Positions 41,813-50,775 of a stretch of DNA of 64,000 nt are shown piece by piece. The notes beneath the pieces are model-generated. The model was not told the DNA's origin, searched no databases, and worked only from the letters and a program-made list of their open reading frames with translations. The position numbers and the translations under genes were made by a program. The DNA lies in the NCBI RefSeq assembly GCF_042654365.1, contig NZ_JBHSGG010000015.1:42850-106849 (forward strand). Reading direction: 5' to 3'. Numbering within the stretch: position 1 is the stretch's first letter; each line of letters opens with the position of its first letter. The stretch is from Coralloluteibacterium thermophilum (GTDB taxonomy: Bacteria; Pseudomonadota; Gammaproteobacteria; Xanthomonadales; Xanthomonadaceae).

Positions 41813-44656
41813 TCAGAACCGTTGCACGTACTCCATGTACGTGTAGCGACCGGGCACGTCGTACTGCGGGTCGAACGAGTTCGCGAACGCCTGGAACGCT
41901 ACTGGTGGTTCCTTCTTGAAGAGGTTGTTTGCACCGAGCCTGATGCTGCCATTCCAGGGAAGCTCGTAGCGGGCTTGTACGTCGTGGTAGGTCACGGCTC
42001 CAAGCTTGTTACGCGGTGCGGGACCTGTTGCAGTCACCCGATCCTCGTCGGAGCAGAGACCTGTGCCCGGGAACGGGCAATCTTCCACGAGGCTGGAGTG
42101 ATAGCGCGCCGTCCATGTCAGGCCAAAGTCGCCGTAGTTCCAGTCGATCGAGGCATTGGCGCGCAGCCGCCAGTTCGGGTCGTACTCGAAGTACTTTCCG
42201 ACCATCTCTTCCTCAGCAGAAGCCGGAGTGAAGCGCGAGTTCCACTTGACCATGTAGGCGGAATCTAGCGTAAACCCGAAGCTGCCGTACCGTGTTTCCT
42301 GGGTCCGGTACGAGACGTTGAAGTCGAAGCCCTCCGTCTCGATCACGCTCAGGTTCTGTGGCGTCAGCTGCATGTCGCTGATCTGGAAATCGCTGGCGCG
42401 GCGGGTAATCAACGAGCAGAACGCCTGATCACCGAGGTTGTAGCACTGGTCCATGATCTGCGCGGCCGTCGGCGTGCCCAGCGCGTTCGTGATCTCGATC
42501 TGCCACCAGTCGAGCGAGATGTTCAGGCCCGTGGCAAACGAGGGGCTGTACACGAGGCCGAGCGTCTTGCTCGTGGAGTTTTCCGGGCCGGCATCGGGGT
42601 TGCCGCCGATCGAGAACGGATAGATGGTCTGGCCGAAGTAGCCGAAGCCCTGGTTGGTCTGCTGGATGAAGCCGGCAGGCGCTCCTGCGGCGGCGCAGTT
42701 GGCGGCTATGGTGGGAGTGCGCCCTCCGAAGTCTTCGGAGCAGATGTCGCCGAAGTTCGTGAAGGAATCTGCGCGCCCGCGAAAGAGCGTGGAGATCGGC
42801 GGGGCGCGGAAGCCCTCCGCCCAGTTGCCGCGGACCAGCAGTTGATCGAATGGCTTCCACTTGAAGCCGAACTTGCTGTTGGTCGTATCGCCGAAGTTGC
42901 TGTAGTCGGAGTAACGGGAAGCGATGCTGAACTCTAGAAGATCGGCACCCGGTACGCCGGAGAGCACGGGGATGAGAAGCTCAGCGTAGATCTCATCGAG
43001 GTCGTACTGCCCCGCGGTCGGCAGGCGTGCGTTGCCCGAGGTGTAGCCCGCGGCAACGAAGGCGTCAGGCCTGTCGAAGCCGCTCTCTTTACGCCGCTCG
43101 ACGCCAACCGCGAAGCCCATCATGCCTCCTGGGAGTTCCATGATCTCGCCGTTCAGGTTCGCGGTGAAGATCTCGTTGCGGTTCTGGAAGGTGTCCTGTG
43201 CCGTGAACAGGATGTAATCCAGCATCTCCTGCGTCACGGCTCCTGCCGGGGAGAGCGGATTGAAGGGTACGCAGCCCTCGATGATGTTGCCGCCCGGCGC
43301 ATCGACGCAAACCACCCGCCCGTCACGGACTTCGGACGGCCCGACACCTGCCGCGACGTTGAGCATGTTCGCGTCGCCGATCTGGGTATCTTGTTGATCC
43401 GACTTGTTGTGCCCGTAGCCGACTTCCCAGCCGAAGAAGCGGTTCGCGAACTCGAAGCTGCCCTCGAGTCCGGCATAGACGTGGAACGTCTTCACGTTCT
43501 GTTCGTAGACGCGGGCCTGTTCGGTGAGGCGGTGGCTCCACACGACGTCGCGGCCGTCGCCGCCATAGATCGTGTTGTACGGGTTGTAGTAGCTGTCGCC
43601 ACTCAGCAGGTAGTCGTTGCTGACGCCGCCATTCAGCGGAAAGCCCGCGAGCTGTTGCGCCGAACGCCGCTCGTTGTAGAGCGCATCCGCGCGGAAACTG
43701 ATGTTGTCGGTGATGTCGTACCGGCCCTTCAGATAGAGCGAGGTGCGCGTCTGGGGCGTGAGGAGGTAGTTGTCGGGAGCGAAGTTGTAGGCGTCCTGCG
43801 CCGCCTCGAAGGGAGCGAACTGGTCGAGCCCATAGCGGGGATCCCCGGCGACGCCCGACGGCGTCGAGCCAGGCCTTACCACGAGGGAGTCTTCTTCGCC
43901 CGGACCTCCGTTCCAGATGCGCCCGTTGGCCGAGTAGCCGCTGTACTGCGATGAACCGAGCCCGAACACGGGGTCAGCGGAGATGCGGCGGGCGCCAGCC
44001 ATGACGGCCTTCTCTTCGACGCGGGAGAGCCCGACGACGATGTTGCTGCGGTCGCTGTTGGCTCCGAGCGTTGCATCGACGGAGTTCCGTTCGCCGTCAC
44101 CGTGGTTGAACTGCCCGTAATGCGCTCGGAACTCGGCACCTTCGAAGTTGTCGCGCGTGATGATGTTGACGACGCCGGCGATAGCGTCCGAGCCATAGAT
44201 CGCGGAAGCGCCGTCCTTCAGTACCTCGACACGCTCAATGACGGCGGCCGGGATGGTATTGAGGTCGACCGAACCGCCCAGCGACGAGACCCAACGGCGG
44301 CCATCCACCAGCACGAGGGTTCGAGAGGATCCCAGGTTGCGCAACGACACCTCGGAAGAGCCGTCACCACCGTTGTTGAAAGTGCGGTTGATGCCGGCGC
44401 CGTTCGCGGAGATCCGCTGCAGCACTTCCGCGACCGAGGTCAGGCCCTGCTTCTCGATCGCGGCGCGGTCAAGGACAAGAACCGGCTGAGAGGTCTCGGC
44501 ATCGACAGACCTGATGCGGGAGCCTGTCACCTCGATCCGATCAAGGGTCGCAGTGGTGGACTGTGCGAGCGCGGCAGGAACGGCCGTGCTCAGAACTGCG
44601 CCGGAACAAAGCGAAAGGGCTACTGCCTTGCTCAGCGGCTTCGTCTTCAACGTCAT
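41813..44656 (-). CDS. TonB-dependent receptor (large, Oar/xanthomonad type)
   Basis: Outer-membrane receptor of 947 residues. It has a signal peptide (to AALAQ), TonB-box-like LDRIEVTGSRIRSVDAETSQ, plug motifs EVSLRNLGSSRTLVLVDGRR and VEVLKDGASAIYGSDAIAG, barrel motif GNWAEGFRAPPISTLFRGRA, and a terminal Phe (YMEYVQRF). Strong ribosome site AGAGAGAAG lies before the ATG at 44656. It is about the same type as the receptor at 37856 but clearly distinct in sequence, so a paralogue and not a recent copy. The substrate is unknown. It stops just before the bidirectional terminator. Confidence 0.93.
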   Translation of the reverse strand: MTLKTKPLSKAVALSLCSGAVLSTAVPAALAQSTTATLDRIEVTGSRIRSVDAETSQPVLVLDRAAIEKQGLTSVAEVLQRISANGAGINRTFNNGGDGSSEVSLRNLGSSRTLVLVDGRRWVSSLGGSVDLNTIPAAVIERVEVLKDGASAIYGSDAIAGVVNIITRDNFEGAEFRAHYGQFNHGDGERNSVDATLGANSDRSNIVVGLSRVEEKAVMAGARRISADPVFGLGSSQYSGYSANGRIWNGGPGEEDSLVVRPGSTPSGVAGDPRYGLDQFAPFEAAQDAYNFAPDNYLLTPQTRTSLYLKGRYDITDNISFRADALYNERRSAQQLAGFPLNGGVSNDYLLSGDSYYNPYNTIYGGDGRDVVWSHRLTEQARVYEQNVKTFHVYAGLEGSFEFANRFFGWEVGYGHNKSDQQDTQIGDANMLNVAAGVGPSEVRDGRVVCVDAPGGNIIEGCVPFNPLSPAGAVTQEMLDYILFTAQDTFQNRNEIFTANLNGEIMELPGGMMGFAVGVERRKESGFDRPDAFVAAGYTSGNARLPTAGQYDLDEIYAELLIPVLSGVPGADLLEFSIASRYSDYSNFGDTTNSKFGFKWKPFDQLLVRGNWAEGFRAPPISTLFRGRADSFTNFGDICSEDFGGRTPTIAANCAAAGAPAGFIQQTNQGFGYFGQTIYPFSIGGNPDAGPENSTSKTLGLVYSPSFATGLNISLDWWQIEITNALGTPTAAQIMDQCYNLGDQAFCSLITRRASDFQISDMQLTPQNLSVIETEGFDFNVSYRTQETRYGSFGFTLDSAYMVKWNSRFTPASAEEEMVGKYFEYDPNWRLRANASIDWNYGDFGLTWTARYHSSLVEDCPFPGTGLCSDEDRVTATGPAPRNKLGAVTYHDVQARYELPWNGSIRLGANNLFKKEPPVAFQAFANSFDPQYDVPGRYTYMEYVQRF

Positions 44657-44745
44657 GATCTTCTCTCTCCAGAAAGCAAGCGTTGTGAAGCGGAGGGGAA
44701 AGCCGACCCCACATGCAACATGCCGTTGGTCACGGGGGCGACCCG

Positions 44746-44774
44746 AGCATAGCCCCTGCAGAAGATCGATTAAA
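44746..44774 (-). promoter_or_regulatory. Putative promoter of the second receptor
   Basis: On the minus strand, TTTAAT (44774-44769), 17-base spacer, TATGCT (44751-44746). The leader would be about 85 bases. The -35 is weak, but the A/T content stands out here. Confidence 0.5.
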
Positions 44775-44813
44775 GATCTGTTAAGCGCAGATGTCGGGGA
44801 AATGATGTGAACG

Positions 44814-44837
44814 AAAAAGCCCTGCGAAGGCAGGGCT
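44814..44837 (-). terminator. Terminator of the barrel-protein gene
   Basis: On the minus strand AGCCCTGC (44837-44830), loop CTTC, GCAGGGCT (44825-44818), followed by TTTTTCG. An 8-bp perfect stem. Confidence 0.85.
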
Positions 44838-44875
44838 CGGGGGCGTTCAGCGACGGATGGAGGCAGGAGGAGAGG

Positions 44876-45859
44876 CTAGAGATCCTGCTGGTACCGCACG
44901 TACGGCACCCGTCCGCCGTCTTCGGACTCCTCGCCTGCGGCAGACGTGCTCCAGGGGCTCTTGCCGCGGGTGACGATGTTCTCGGCGCCGACGCTGAACT
45001 GGCCGCGCCAGGGGGCGCGCCAGCTGAGGCCGAGGCCGAGGCTGCCGAAGCTGTCCTGGCCGGGGACCTCGATCACGCGACCGATCACCGAGCCGCTGAA
45101 GGCGCCGTAGCCGGCGCCGACGCCGAGGGTCGTGGTGTCCCACTGGTCGGGGAGGAGGGAGGCGGCGGCATCGTTCGCAGGGACGAGGCGCGCGCGCGCC
45201 ACGGTGCCCGCGATGGAGACCCAGCCGTCGCTGCCCAGGCGCATCTGGCCGAGCATGCCGACGTCGGTCTGTTCGACGCCTGCGGTCACGGCCATGGGCA
45301 GCAGCGGGTTGTTCGCCAGCCAGTTCGGCTCGCCCACGCTGCCAGGGTTCGGGAGCAGCGCGGTGCCGCCGACCGTTCCCCGGGTGCTTCCTGCACCGAG
45401 GGTCAGGTTGGCCTCGTCGTTCCCGACCGTCGCTTCCAGGCCGAGGCGACCGCCACCGCCCGCGGTGTCGTTCATCTGCGCGAGCATGCAGTGCTCCGCG
45501 AGGCCGCCGAGGGTCAGCGCGACGCCGGTGTCGCCGTTGCACAGCAGGGCGAGGTTGCTCTGCGGCTCGAGCCTGACGCCGGCGGTGAGATCCGTCGCCC
45601 CGAGATCGCGACGCACGAGCGCGCCGGGAGCGGGTGCCGGCGGGGTGGCGAGGAAGCGGAGGTCGGTGGCGTCGCGCTGCGCGTCAGGCGCTTCGAGGAG
45701 GAGCAGGGCTTCGATCCGGCCGCTGTCGTGGTTCCAGACGGGGAGGACGGTCGTGTCCTTGGCCGGGCGGGGCGCCAGCTGCGCATGCACGGGCCCGGCC
45801 ACGCCCATGAGGGCGAGGCACAGACCAGCGAACAGGCGTGAGCGCAGGGGCGTCGTCAT
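44876..45859 (-). CDS. Putative outer-membrane beta-barrel protein
   Basis: A 327-residue protein with a signal peptide (LFAGLCLALMGVAGPVHAQ). The body has short alternating polar/hydrophobic stretches typical of beta strands (TDLTAGVRLEPQSNLALLC, GGRLGLEATVGNDEANLTLG, GAFSGSVIGRVIEVP, LGLGLSWRAPWRGQFSVGAE). It ends in VPYVRYQQDL, which resembles the last strand of the nearby receptors (YMRYQQRF). No plug or TonB box is present. I do not know the family. It shares promoter style with the receptor at 37856, so it may be co-regulated. Confidence 0.7.
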   Translation of the reverse strand: MTTPLRSRLFAGLCLALMGVAGPVHAQLAPRPAKDTTVLPVWNHDSGRIEALLLLEAPDAQRDATDLRFLATPPAPAPGALVRRDLGATDLTAGVRLEPQSNLALLCNGDTGVALTLGGLAEHCMLAQMNDTAGGGGRLGLEATVGNDEANLTLGAGSTRGTVGGTALLPNPGSVGEPNWLANNPLLPMAVTAGVEQTDVGMLGQMRLGSDGWVSIAGTVARARLVPANDAAASLLPDQWDTTTLGVGAGYGAFSGSVIGRVIEVPGQDSFGSLGLGLSWRAPWRGQFSVGAENIVTRGKSPWSTSAAGEESEDGGRVPYVRYQQDL

Positions 45860-45912
45860 GATTCCGTGAGACCGCCGGGAGATGTAAAGGTTTCGTCTTC
45901 CCCGATGGATCC

Positions 45913-45941
45913 ACGCTACCCGATTTACATGTTGTTAACAA
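45913..45941 (-). promoter_or_regulatory. Promoter of the barrel-protein gene
   Basis: Minus-strand TTGTTA (45941-45936), 17-base spacer, TAGCGT (45918-45913). The -10 is identical to that of the receptor promoter at 37732-37760. A TTGTTAACAACATG stretch overlapping the -35 is a partial palindrome. Confidence 0.6.
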
Positions 45942-45947
45942 GTGAAG

Positions 45948-46853
45948 TCACTGCAGCCGGTCCGACCCTTCGCCGGTGAGCGGGCGGTCGAAAAGGGCTT
46001 CGATCTCGTCGGGGGTGAAGGTGTAGGCCGTGCCGCAGAACTCGCAGCGCACCTCGGCGATCCCGGTCGCGGTGGCGGCGCGCGCCTCCTCCCTGCCGAG
46101 GCCTTCGAGCATCGCCGCGACCCGCTCGCGGGAGCAGGAACACCGGAAGCGCAACGCCGAGTCGCCGAGGACGCGTACATCCTCCTCGTTGAAGAGCCGC
46201 CACAGCAGGTCGTGCGCGGGGAGCCGAAGGAGTTCTTCGTCGGTCAGCGTCTCGAACAGGGCCTGCGCGCGCGTCCAGCCGTCGGCATCGCCGACGTCGC
46301 CCGGGAGCTGCTGGAGCATGAGGCCGGCGGCGCGGCCGTCGGAGGAGACGAGCCTCAGCCGCGTCGGCAACTGTTCCGAGCGGTCGAAATAGCCCTCGAA
46401 GGCCTCCATGAAGCTGTCCGCGTCGAGGTCGACCAGCCCCTGGTAGCGCTGGACGTCGCGCGCGCCGGGCGGGTGGTTCTCGATGGTGATCGCCATCAGC
46501 GAGCCCTGGCCGAGCTGGCGGGGCGTGAGCGGGTCGGGAACCGTGTCGGCGTGGTGCGCGATGCCGCGCAGCGTGCCCTCCGCCGTGCATTCCGCGAACA
46601 GGGTGCGCAGGGGACCCGTGCCCTTGAGCTGGATGCTGAGGCGACCGTCCACCTTCGCGTGTCCGGTGAAGAGGGCGGCGGCGACGCAGGCCTCGCCCAG
46701 CCGTTCGGCGACCGGACCGGGATAGTCGGAGGTCTCCCGGATGCGGGTCCAGGCGTCGTCGAGACGGACGAGGATGCCGCGCACGCCGGCCTTGTCGAGC
46801 AGGAAGCGGTGGAGGCGATCGGGGTCGGCGGGCGAAGATGGCGCGTGGTTCAT
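45948..46853 (-). CDS. hslO: Hsp33 redox-regulated chaperone
   Basis: A 301-residue cytoplasmic holdase that is switched on by oxidation. The zinc-binding redox switch is present: Cys238 and Cys240 (RCSCSRERV) and Cys270 and Cys273 (RCEFCGTAY). Other family pieces are GRLSIQLKGTGPLRTLFAEC, QGSLMAITIE and LMLQQLP. The ATG at 46853 is used; the frame is open upstream but that part is Arg/Ser-rich and unlike the family. It is divergent from mtgA, with only 46 bases between the start codons, so promoters must overlap. Confidence 0.96.
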   Translation of the reverse strand: MNHAPSSPADPDRLHRFLLDKAGVRGILVRLDDAWTRIRETSDYPGPVAERLGEACVAAALFTGHAKVDGRLSIQLKGTGPLRTLFAECTAEGTLRGIAHHADTVPDPLTPRQLGQGSLMAITIENHPPGARDVQRYQGLVDLDADSFMEAFEGYFDRSEQLPTRLRLVSSDGRAAGLMLQQLPGDVGDADGWTRAQALFETLTDEELLRLPAHDLLWRLFNEEDVRVLGDSALRFRCSCSRERVAAMLEGLGREEARAATATGIAEVRCEFCGTAYTFTPDEIEALFDRPLTGEGSDRLQ

Positions 46854-46899
46854 GGTGATGTCGGAGCGCAGGGGCCGGTTGACGTGACGAAGGGACGGT

Positions 46900-47634
46900 A
46901 TGGGTACGACTGAGGCCCGGCGCAAGCGCCGGTGGCTGCGCCGGCTGTGGCGCGTGCCCGTGCTGGCAGTGGGCATGGGGCTGCTGCTCAGCATCCTGCA
47001 GGTGCTGGCGCTGCGCTGGATCGATCCCCCGACGAGCGCCTACATGCTGGCGCGCCTCGCGGCCCCGCCGCCGGCGGCGGGCCAGCCGCGCGTGGACTTC
47101 CGGTGGGTTCCCCTCGAGGCCGTGGCGCCGGCGTTGCCGCTGGCGGTCGTCGCAGCGGAGGATCAGCGCTTCCCGGACCATCGCGGGTTCGACCTCGACG
47201 CCATCCGTGCCGCGCTGGACAGCAACGAGGACGGCGGGGCGCTGCGCGGCGCCAGCACGATCTCCCAGCAGGTCGCGCGGAACCTGTATCTATGGAGTGG
47301 CCGCAGCTGGCTGCGCAAGGGGCTGGAGGCCTGGTACACCTTCCTGATCGAGGCGCTCTGGCCGAAGCGCCGCATCCTCGAGGTGTACGTCAACATCGCC
47401 GAGTTCGGCGACGGCATCTACGGCGCCGAGGCCGCGGCGCAGCGCTATTTCGGCAAGTCGGCCGCCGCCCTGGGCGAGGGGGAGGCAGCGCGCCTGGCGG
47501 CGGTGCTGCCGAGTCCCCGCCGCTGGTCGGTCGAGGCGCCGGGGCCCTACGTCCAGCGGCGTACGGCATGGATCCAGCGCCAGATGCGCCAGCTCGGCGG
47601 CCCGGCCTATCTCGACGGCTGCTGCGCACCATGA
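46900..47634 (+). CDS. mtgA: Monofunctional peptidoglycan transglycosylase
   Basis: A 244-residue GT51 enzyme that polymerises lipid II glycan strands. One N-terminal membrane helix (VPVLAVGMGLLLSILQVLAL) anchors the catalytic domain in the periplasm. The catalytic Glu87 is in AAEDQRFPDHRGFD, followed by GASTISQQVARNLYLW, the second conserved motif, and LEVYVNIAEFGDGIYGAEAA. There is no transpeptidase domain. The stop overlaps the next ATG (ATGA), coupling it to a glycosyltransferase. Confidence 0.96.
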   Translation: MGTTEARRKRRWLRRLWRVPVLAVGMGLLLSILQVLALRWIDPPTSAYMLARLAAPPPAAGQPRVDFRWVPLEAVAPALPLAVVAAEDQRFPDHRGFDLDAIRAALDSNEDGGALRGASTISQQVARNLYLWSGRSWLRKGLEAWYTFLIEALWPKRRILEVYVNIAEFGDGIYGAEAAAQRYFGKSAAALGEGEAARLAAVLPSPRRWSVEAPGPYVQRRTAWIQRQMRQLGGPAYLDGCCAP

Positions 47635-48638
47635 GCGCTGCCGAGCCCGCCCGGGCGGCTTACCATCCACGGATGCCCGACCGCCTGACCGTCCTCGTCG
47701 CCGCCTACAACGAGCAGGAGGCCCTGCCGGCCCTGCATCCCCGGATCCGGGCCGCGCTCGACCGGCTGGAGGGGCTCGACGGGCACGTCCTCTACGTCGA
47801 CGACGGCAGCCACGACGGCACCTGGCGGGCGCTGCAGGCCATCGCCGCCGCCGATCCGCGGGTCGCGCTGCTGCGGCTGTCGCGGAACTTCGGCAAGGAG
47901 CTCGCGCTGACCGCCGGCCTCGATCACGTCGATGCCGATGCCGTGGTGGTGATGGACGCGGACGGCCAGGACCCACCGGAACTCCTGGAGGCCTTCGTCG
48001 CGCGCTGGCGCGAGGGCTACGACGTGGTCTACGGCACGCGCCTCCAGCGCGAGGGCGAGACCTGGATGAAGCGCGGCAGCGCCTACCTCTTCTATCGGGT
48101 CATCGGCCGGCTCTCGCACACGCCGATCCCGCGCGATACCGGCGACTTCCGGTTGCTGTCGCGGCGCGCGGTGGACGCCCTGCGCCAGGTGCGCGAGCGC
48201 AACCGCTTCATGAAGGGGCTGTTCACCTGGGTGGGCTACCGGCAGTGCGCGGTGCCCTACGAGCGGGCGCCGCGGCTCGCAGGAAATTCCAAGTTCAACT
48301 ACTGGCGCCTCTGGAATTTCGCGCTGGAGGGCATCACCAGCTTCTCCACGGCACCGCTGCGGGTGGCGACCTACCTCGGCATCGCCACCGCGCTGTCGGC
48401 CTTCGTGTTCGCCTGCTTCGTCGTGGTCAAGGCCCTGCTGTTCGGGGATCCGGTGCAGGGCTGGCCGACGATGATGGCCGTGATCCTGTTCCTGGGCGGG
48501 GTGCAACTGATGGCGCTCGGCGTCATCGGCGAGTACCTCGGGCGGCTCTACGACGAGGCCAAGCAGCGCCCGCTGTACCTGGTCGACGCCTGGCGCCCGT
48601 CGGCGCCGTCGGAGCCTGCTGCGCCGCAGCGCCGCTGA
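47631..48638 (+). CDS. Glycosyltransferase family 2, polyprenyl-phosphate type
   Basis: A 335-residue GT-A fold enzyme of the DPM1/GtrB/ArnC-like group. It has VLVAAYNEQEALPALHPRI, VDDGSHDGTWRAL, the metal-binding VVVMDADGQDPPEL, and RDTGDFRLLSRRAVDAL. Two C-terminal membrane helices follow (VATYLGIATALSAFVFACFV, MMAVILFLGGVQLMALGVIG) and then GEYLGRLYDEAKQRP. Such enzymes move a sugar from a nucleotide to undecaprenyl phosphate at the inner membrane. It is coupled to mtgA by ATGA. A second in-frame ATG at 47673 is possible. The sugar is unknown. Confidence 0.92.
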   Translation: MSAAEPARAAYHPRMPDRLTVLVAAYNEQEALPALHPRIRAALDRLEGLDGHVLYVDDGSHDGTWRALQAIAAADPRVALLRLSRNFGKELALTAGLDHVDADAVVVMDADGQDPPELLEAFVARWREGYDVVYGTRLQREGETWMKRGSAYLFYRVIGRLSHTPIPRDTGDFRLLSRRAVDALRQVRERNRFMKGLFTWVGYRQCAVPYERAPRLAGNSKFNYWRLWNFALEGITSFSTAPLRVATYLGIATALSAFVFACFVVVKALLFGDPVQGWPTMMAVILFLGGVQLMALGVIGEYLGRLYDEAKQRPLYLVDAWRPSAPSEPAAPQRR

Positions 48639-48687
48639 CGCCCGGCGAGGAGTAGGATCGGGCGCATCCATGGGAGCAGGAGGCCCT

Positions 48688-49116
48688 ATGCGTACCGTCC
48701 GCCAGATCCTGGATGGCAAGAACCCCGAGCTGGCCTGGGTGGCGCCCGAGGCGCCGGTGCTGCAGGCCATCCGCTGCATGGCGGAACGGCACGTCGGTGC
48801 GGTGCTGGTGATGGCCGGCGGCAGGCTCGTCGGCATCGCCTCCGAGCGCGACTACGCGCGCAAGGTGGTGCTCCAGGGCCGCAGCTCGCACGACACCCCC
48901 GTCACCGAGATCATGACCGCGCCGGTGCGGACCGTCGGGCCCGACGCCACCGTCGCCCACTGCATGCACCTGATGACCGAGGGACGCTTCCGGCACCTCC
49001 CGGTCTTGGAAGGCGACACGGTGGTCGGCATCGTCTCGATCGGCGACCTGGTCAAGAGCGTGATCGAGGACCAGCAGCTGCAGATCGACGCGCTGCAGCG
49101 CTACATCGCCGGCTGA
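48688..49116 (+). CDS. Two-CBS-domain protein
   Basis: A 142-residue protein made of a CBS pair (VLQAIRCMAERHVGAVLVM, VGIASERDYARKVVLQGRS; then VTEIMTAPVRTVGPDATVAH, MTEGRFRHLPVLEGDTVVGI, SIGDLVKSVIEDQ). CBS pairs bind adenine nucleotides and act as energy sensors. The ATG at 48688 is chosen because GCAGGAGG lies just before it. No partner enzyme is fused or adjacent, so the target is unknown. Confidence 0.93.
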   Translation: MRTVRQILDGKNPELAWVAPEAPVLQAIRCMAERHVGAVLVMAGGRLVGIASERDYARKVVLQGRSSHDTPVTEIMTAPVRTVGPDATVAHCMHLMTEGRFRHLPVLEGDTVVGIVSIGDLVKSVIEDQQLQIDALQRYIAG

Positions 49117-49125
49117 CGCGCCGGC

Positions 49126-49962
49126 TCAGTCGTTGGCGGCGGCCAGTTCGCCGCCGCGCCGGGCCGCCGCGCCCACCGCCGCACGGACGAGGTCACGGAA
49201 CCCGCCGCGCTCGAAGGCCTCGAGCGCGGCCTGCGTGGTGCCGTTGGGCGAGGTGACGCGCTCGCGCAGGGTCGCCGCCGTCTCGCCCGACTCCGCCAGC
49301 ATGCGTGCCGCGCCCAGGGCCGTCTGCACGACCAGGGCGCGCGCCGTCTCCGGGTCGAGGCCTTCGGCGATGCCGGCGTCCGTCATGGCTTCGGCGAGGA
49401 GGAAGAAGTAGGCCGGGCCGCTGCCGCTGACCGCCGTGACCGCATCCATCTGCGCCTCGTCCGGGACCCATGCGATGCGCCCGGTCGCCGCCATCAGCGC
49501 CTCGGCCTGACCGCGGCCGGCCGCGTCGACCTCCGGCGTCGCGTACAGCCCGCTGGCGCCCGCACCCAGCAGCGCAGGGGTGTTGGGCATCACCCGCACG
49601 ATGCGCTGGCCGCCGCCGAGCCAGCGGTCCAGCCGGGCTGTGGTGATGCCGGCCGCGACCGAGACCACCAGCGGCCGCGTCGCCGCGGCCTGCGCGCGCA
49701 GCCCCTCGCAGACCGCGCGCATCGCCTGCGGCTTGACCGCCAGCACCCATGCCTCCGCATCGCCAGCGGCGGCCGCGTTGTCCTCGTGGACGACGACGCC
49801 GAAGTCCTCGGCCAGCGCGCCGCGGGTCGTCGGCGAGGGATCGGCGACGCGGATGGCCGAAGGAGCCAGCCGGCCGACGAGGCCGCCGATCAGACTGCGG
49901 GCCATGTTGCCGCCGCCGACGAAGGCGACGCTGCGGGGGAGGGCGGGGGGCGTGGGGCTCAT
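49126..49962 (-). CDS. proC: Pyrroline-5-carboxylate reductase
   Basis: A 278-residue NAD(P)H enzyme for the last step of proline synthesis. The Rossmann motif is VAFVGGGNMARSLIGGL. Further signals are VLAVKPQ, RIVRVMPNTPALLGAGASGL, VSGSGPAYFFLLAEAMTDAG and ERVTSPNGTTQAALEAFE. The start overlaps the stop of the yggS homologue by 4 bases, the order seen in many proteobacteria. Confidence 0.97.
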   Translation of the reverse strand: MSPTPPALPRSVAFVGGGNMARSLIGGLVGRLAPSAIRVADPSPTTRGALAEDFGVVVHEDNAAAAGDAEAWVLAVKPQAMRAVCEGLRAQAAATRPLVVSVAAGITTARLDRWLGGGQRIVRVMPNTPALLGAGASGLYATPEVDAAGRGQAEALMAATGRIAWVPDEAQMDAVTAVSGSGPAYFFLLAEAMTDAGIAEGLDPETARALVVQTALGAARMLAESGETAATLRERVTSPNGTTQAALEAFERGGFRDLVRAAVGAAARRGGELAAAND

Positions 49963-50663
49963 GCGTGGGCGTCCTCGGGAGAAGGCCGCGGCGGGCGCGG
50001 CCCGAACAGGGCGGTGCCGATGCGGACGCGGGTCGCGCCCTCGGCGATGGCGGTCTCGAAGTCGTCGCTCATGCCCATCGAGAGCGTGTCGATGTCGGGG
50101 TGGCGTCCGCGCAGCCGCTCGAAGAGCCCGGCCAGGGTCCGGAAGCTCGCGGCGCGCACGCGCATGTCCTCCGCAGGCGCCGGAATCGCCATCAGCCCGC
50201 GCAGGCGCAGGCGGGGCAGGGCGGCGACGTGGGCGGCGAGCGCGTCGAGCTCGTCGGGCGCGCACCCGGCCTTGCCGGGCTCGCCGTCGGGGTTCACCTG
50301 GATCAGGACGTTCAGCGGAGGCCGGCCTTCCGGGCGCGCTGCCGCCAGTGCGTCCGCGAGGCGGGGGCGATCGACCGCCTCGACCCAGTCGAAGCCTGCG
50401 GCATCGCGCGCCTTGTTGGTCTGCAGGCGGCCGATCAGGTGCCACTCCAGGTCGAGGTCGGGCGCCAGTGCGGCGACGGCGCGGCGCTTGGCCACCGCTT
50501 CCTGGACGTAGTTCTCGCCGAACCGCCGCTGCCCCCGCCGCGCCAAGGCGACCACCTCCTCGGCGCTGCGGGTCTTGGACACGGCCAGCAGCTCCACGGG
50601 ACGGCCCGCCGCCGCGGCCCGGATGCGCTGGAGAACCTCGTCGTGGGCGGTCGGCGTGGGCAT
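49959..50663 (-). CDS. YggS family pyridoxal phosphate homeostasis protein
   Basis: A 234-residue PLP-binding protein of the YggS/PROSC family, which holds PLP and affects amino-acid balance but has no known enzymatic reaction. The PLP lysine is Lys30 in LLAVSKTRSAEEV. FGENYVQEA, WHLIGRLQTNKAR, VLIQVNPDGEPGKAG and LSMGMSDDFETAIAEG are typical. The ATG at 50663 is used; the frame continues upstream into the divergent pilT region without family similarity. It overlaps proC by ATGA and is divergent from pilT. Confidence 0.96.
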   Translation of the reverse strand: MPTPTAHDEVLQRIRAAAAGRPVELLAVSKTRSAEEVVALARRGQRRFGENYVQEAVAKRRAVAALAPDLDLEWHLIGRLQTNKARDAAGFDWVEAVDRPRLADALAAARPEGRPPLNVLIQVNPDGEPGKAGCAPDELDALAAHVAALPRLRLRGLMAIPAPAEDMRVRAASFRTLAGLFERLRGRHPDIDTLSMGMSDDFETAIAEGATRVRIGTALFGPRPPRPSPEDAHA

Positions 50664-50698
50664 GCGTTCCTGTGCGGAGTAGGGCCGCCGCGAGGGCG

Positions 50699-50726
50699 TT
50701 CGCGGCCGATGGGGAACGGATATACT
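50699..50726 (+). promoter_or_regulatory. Putative pilT promoter
   Basis: TTCGCG (50699-50704), 16-base spacer, TATACT (50721-50726). The -35 copies the one before gcvH. The leader is about 45 bases and ends in AAGGGGAGC before the ATG. Confidence 0.55.
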
Positions 50727-50775
50727 GCCGCGGGGAATCGCCGCTGTACCAACTCGAGGCGCAAGGGGAGCGCGC

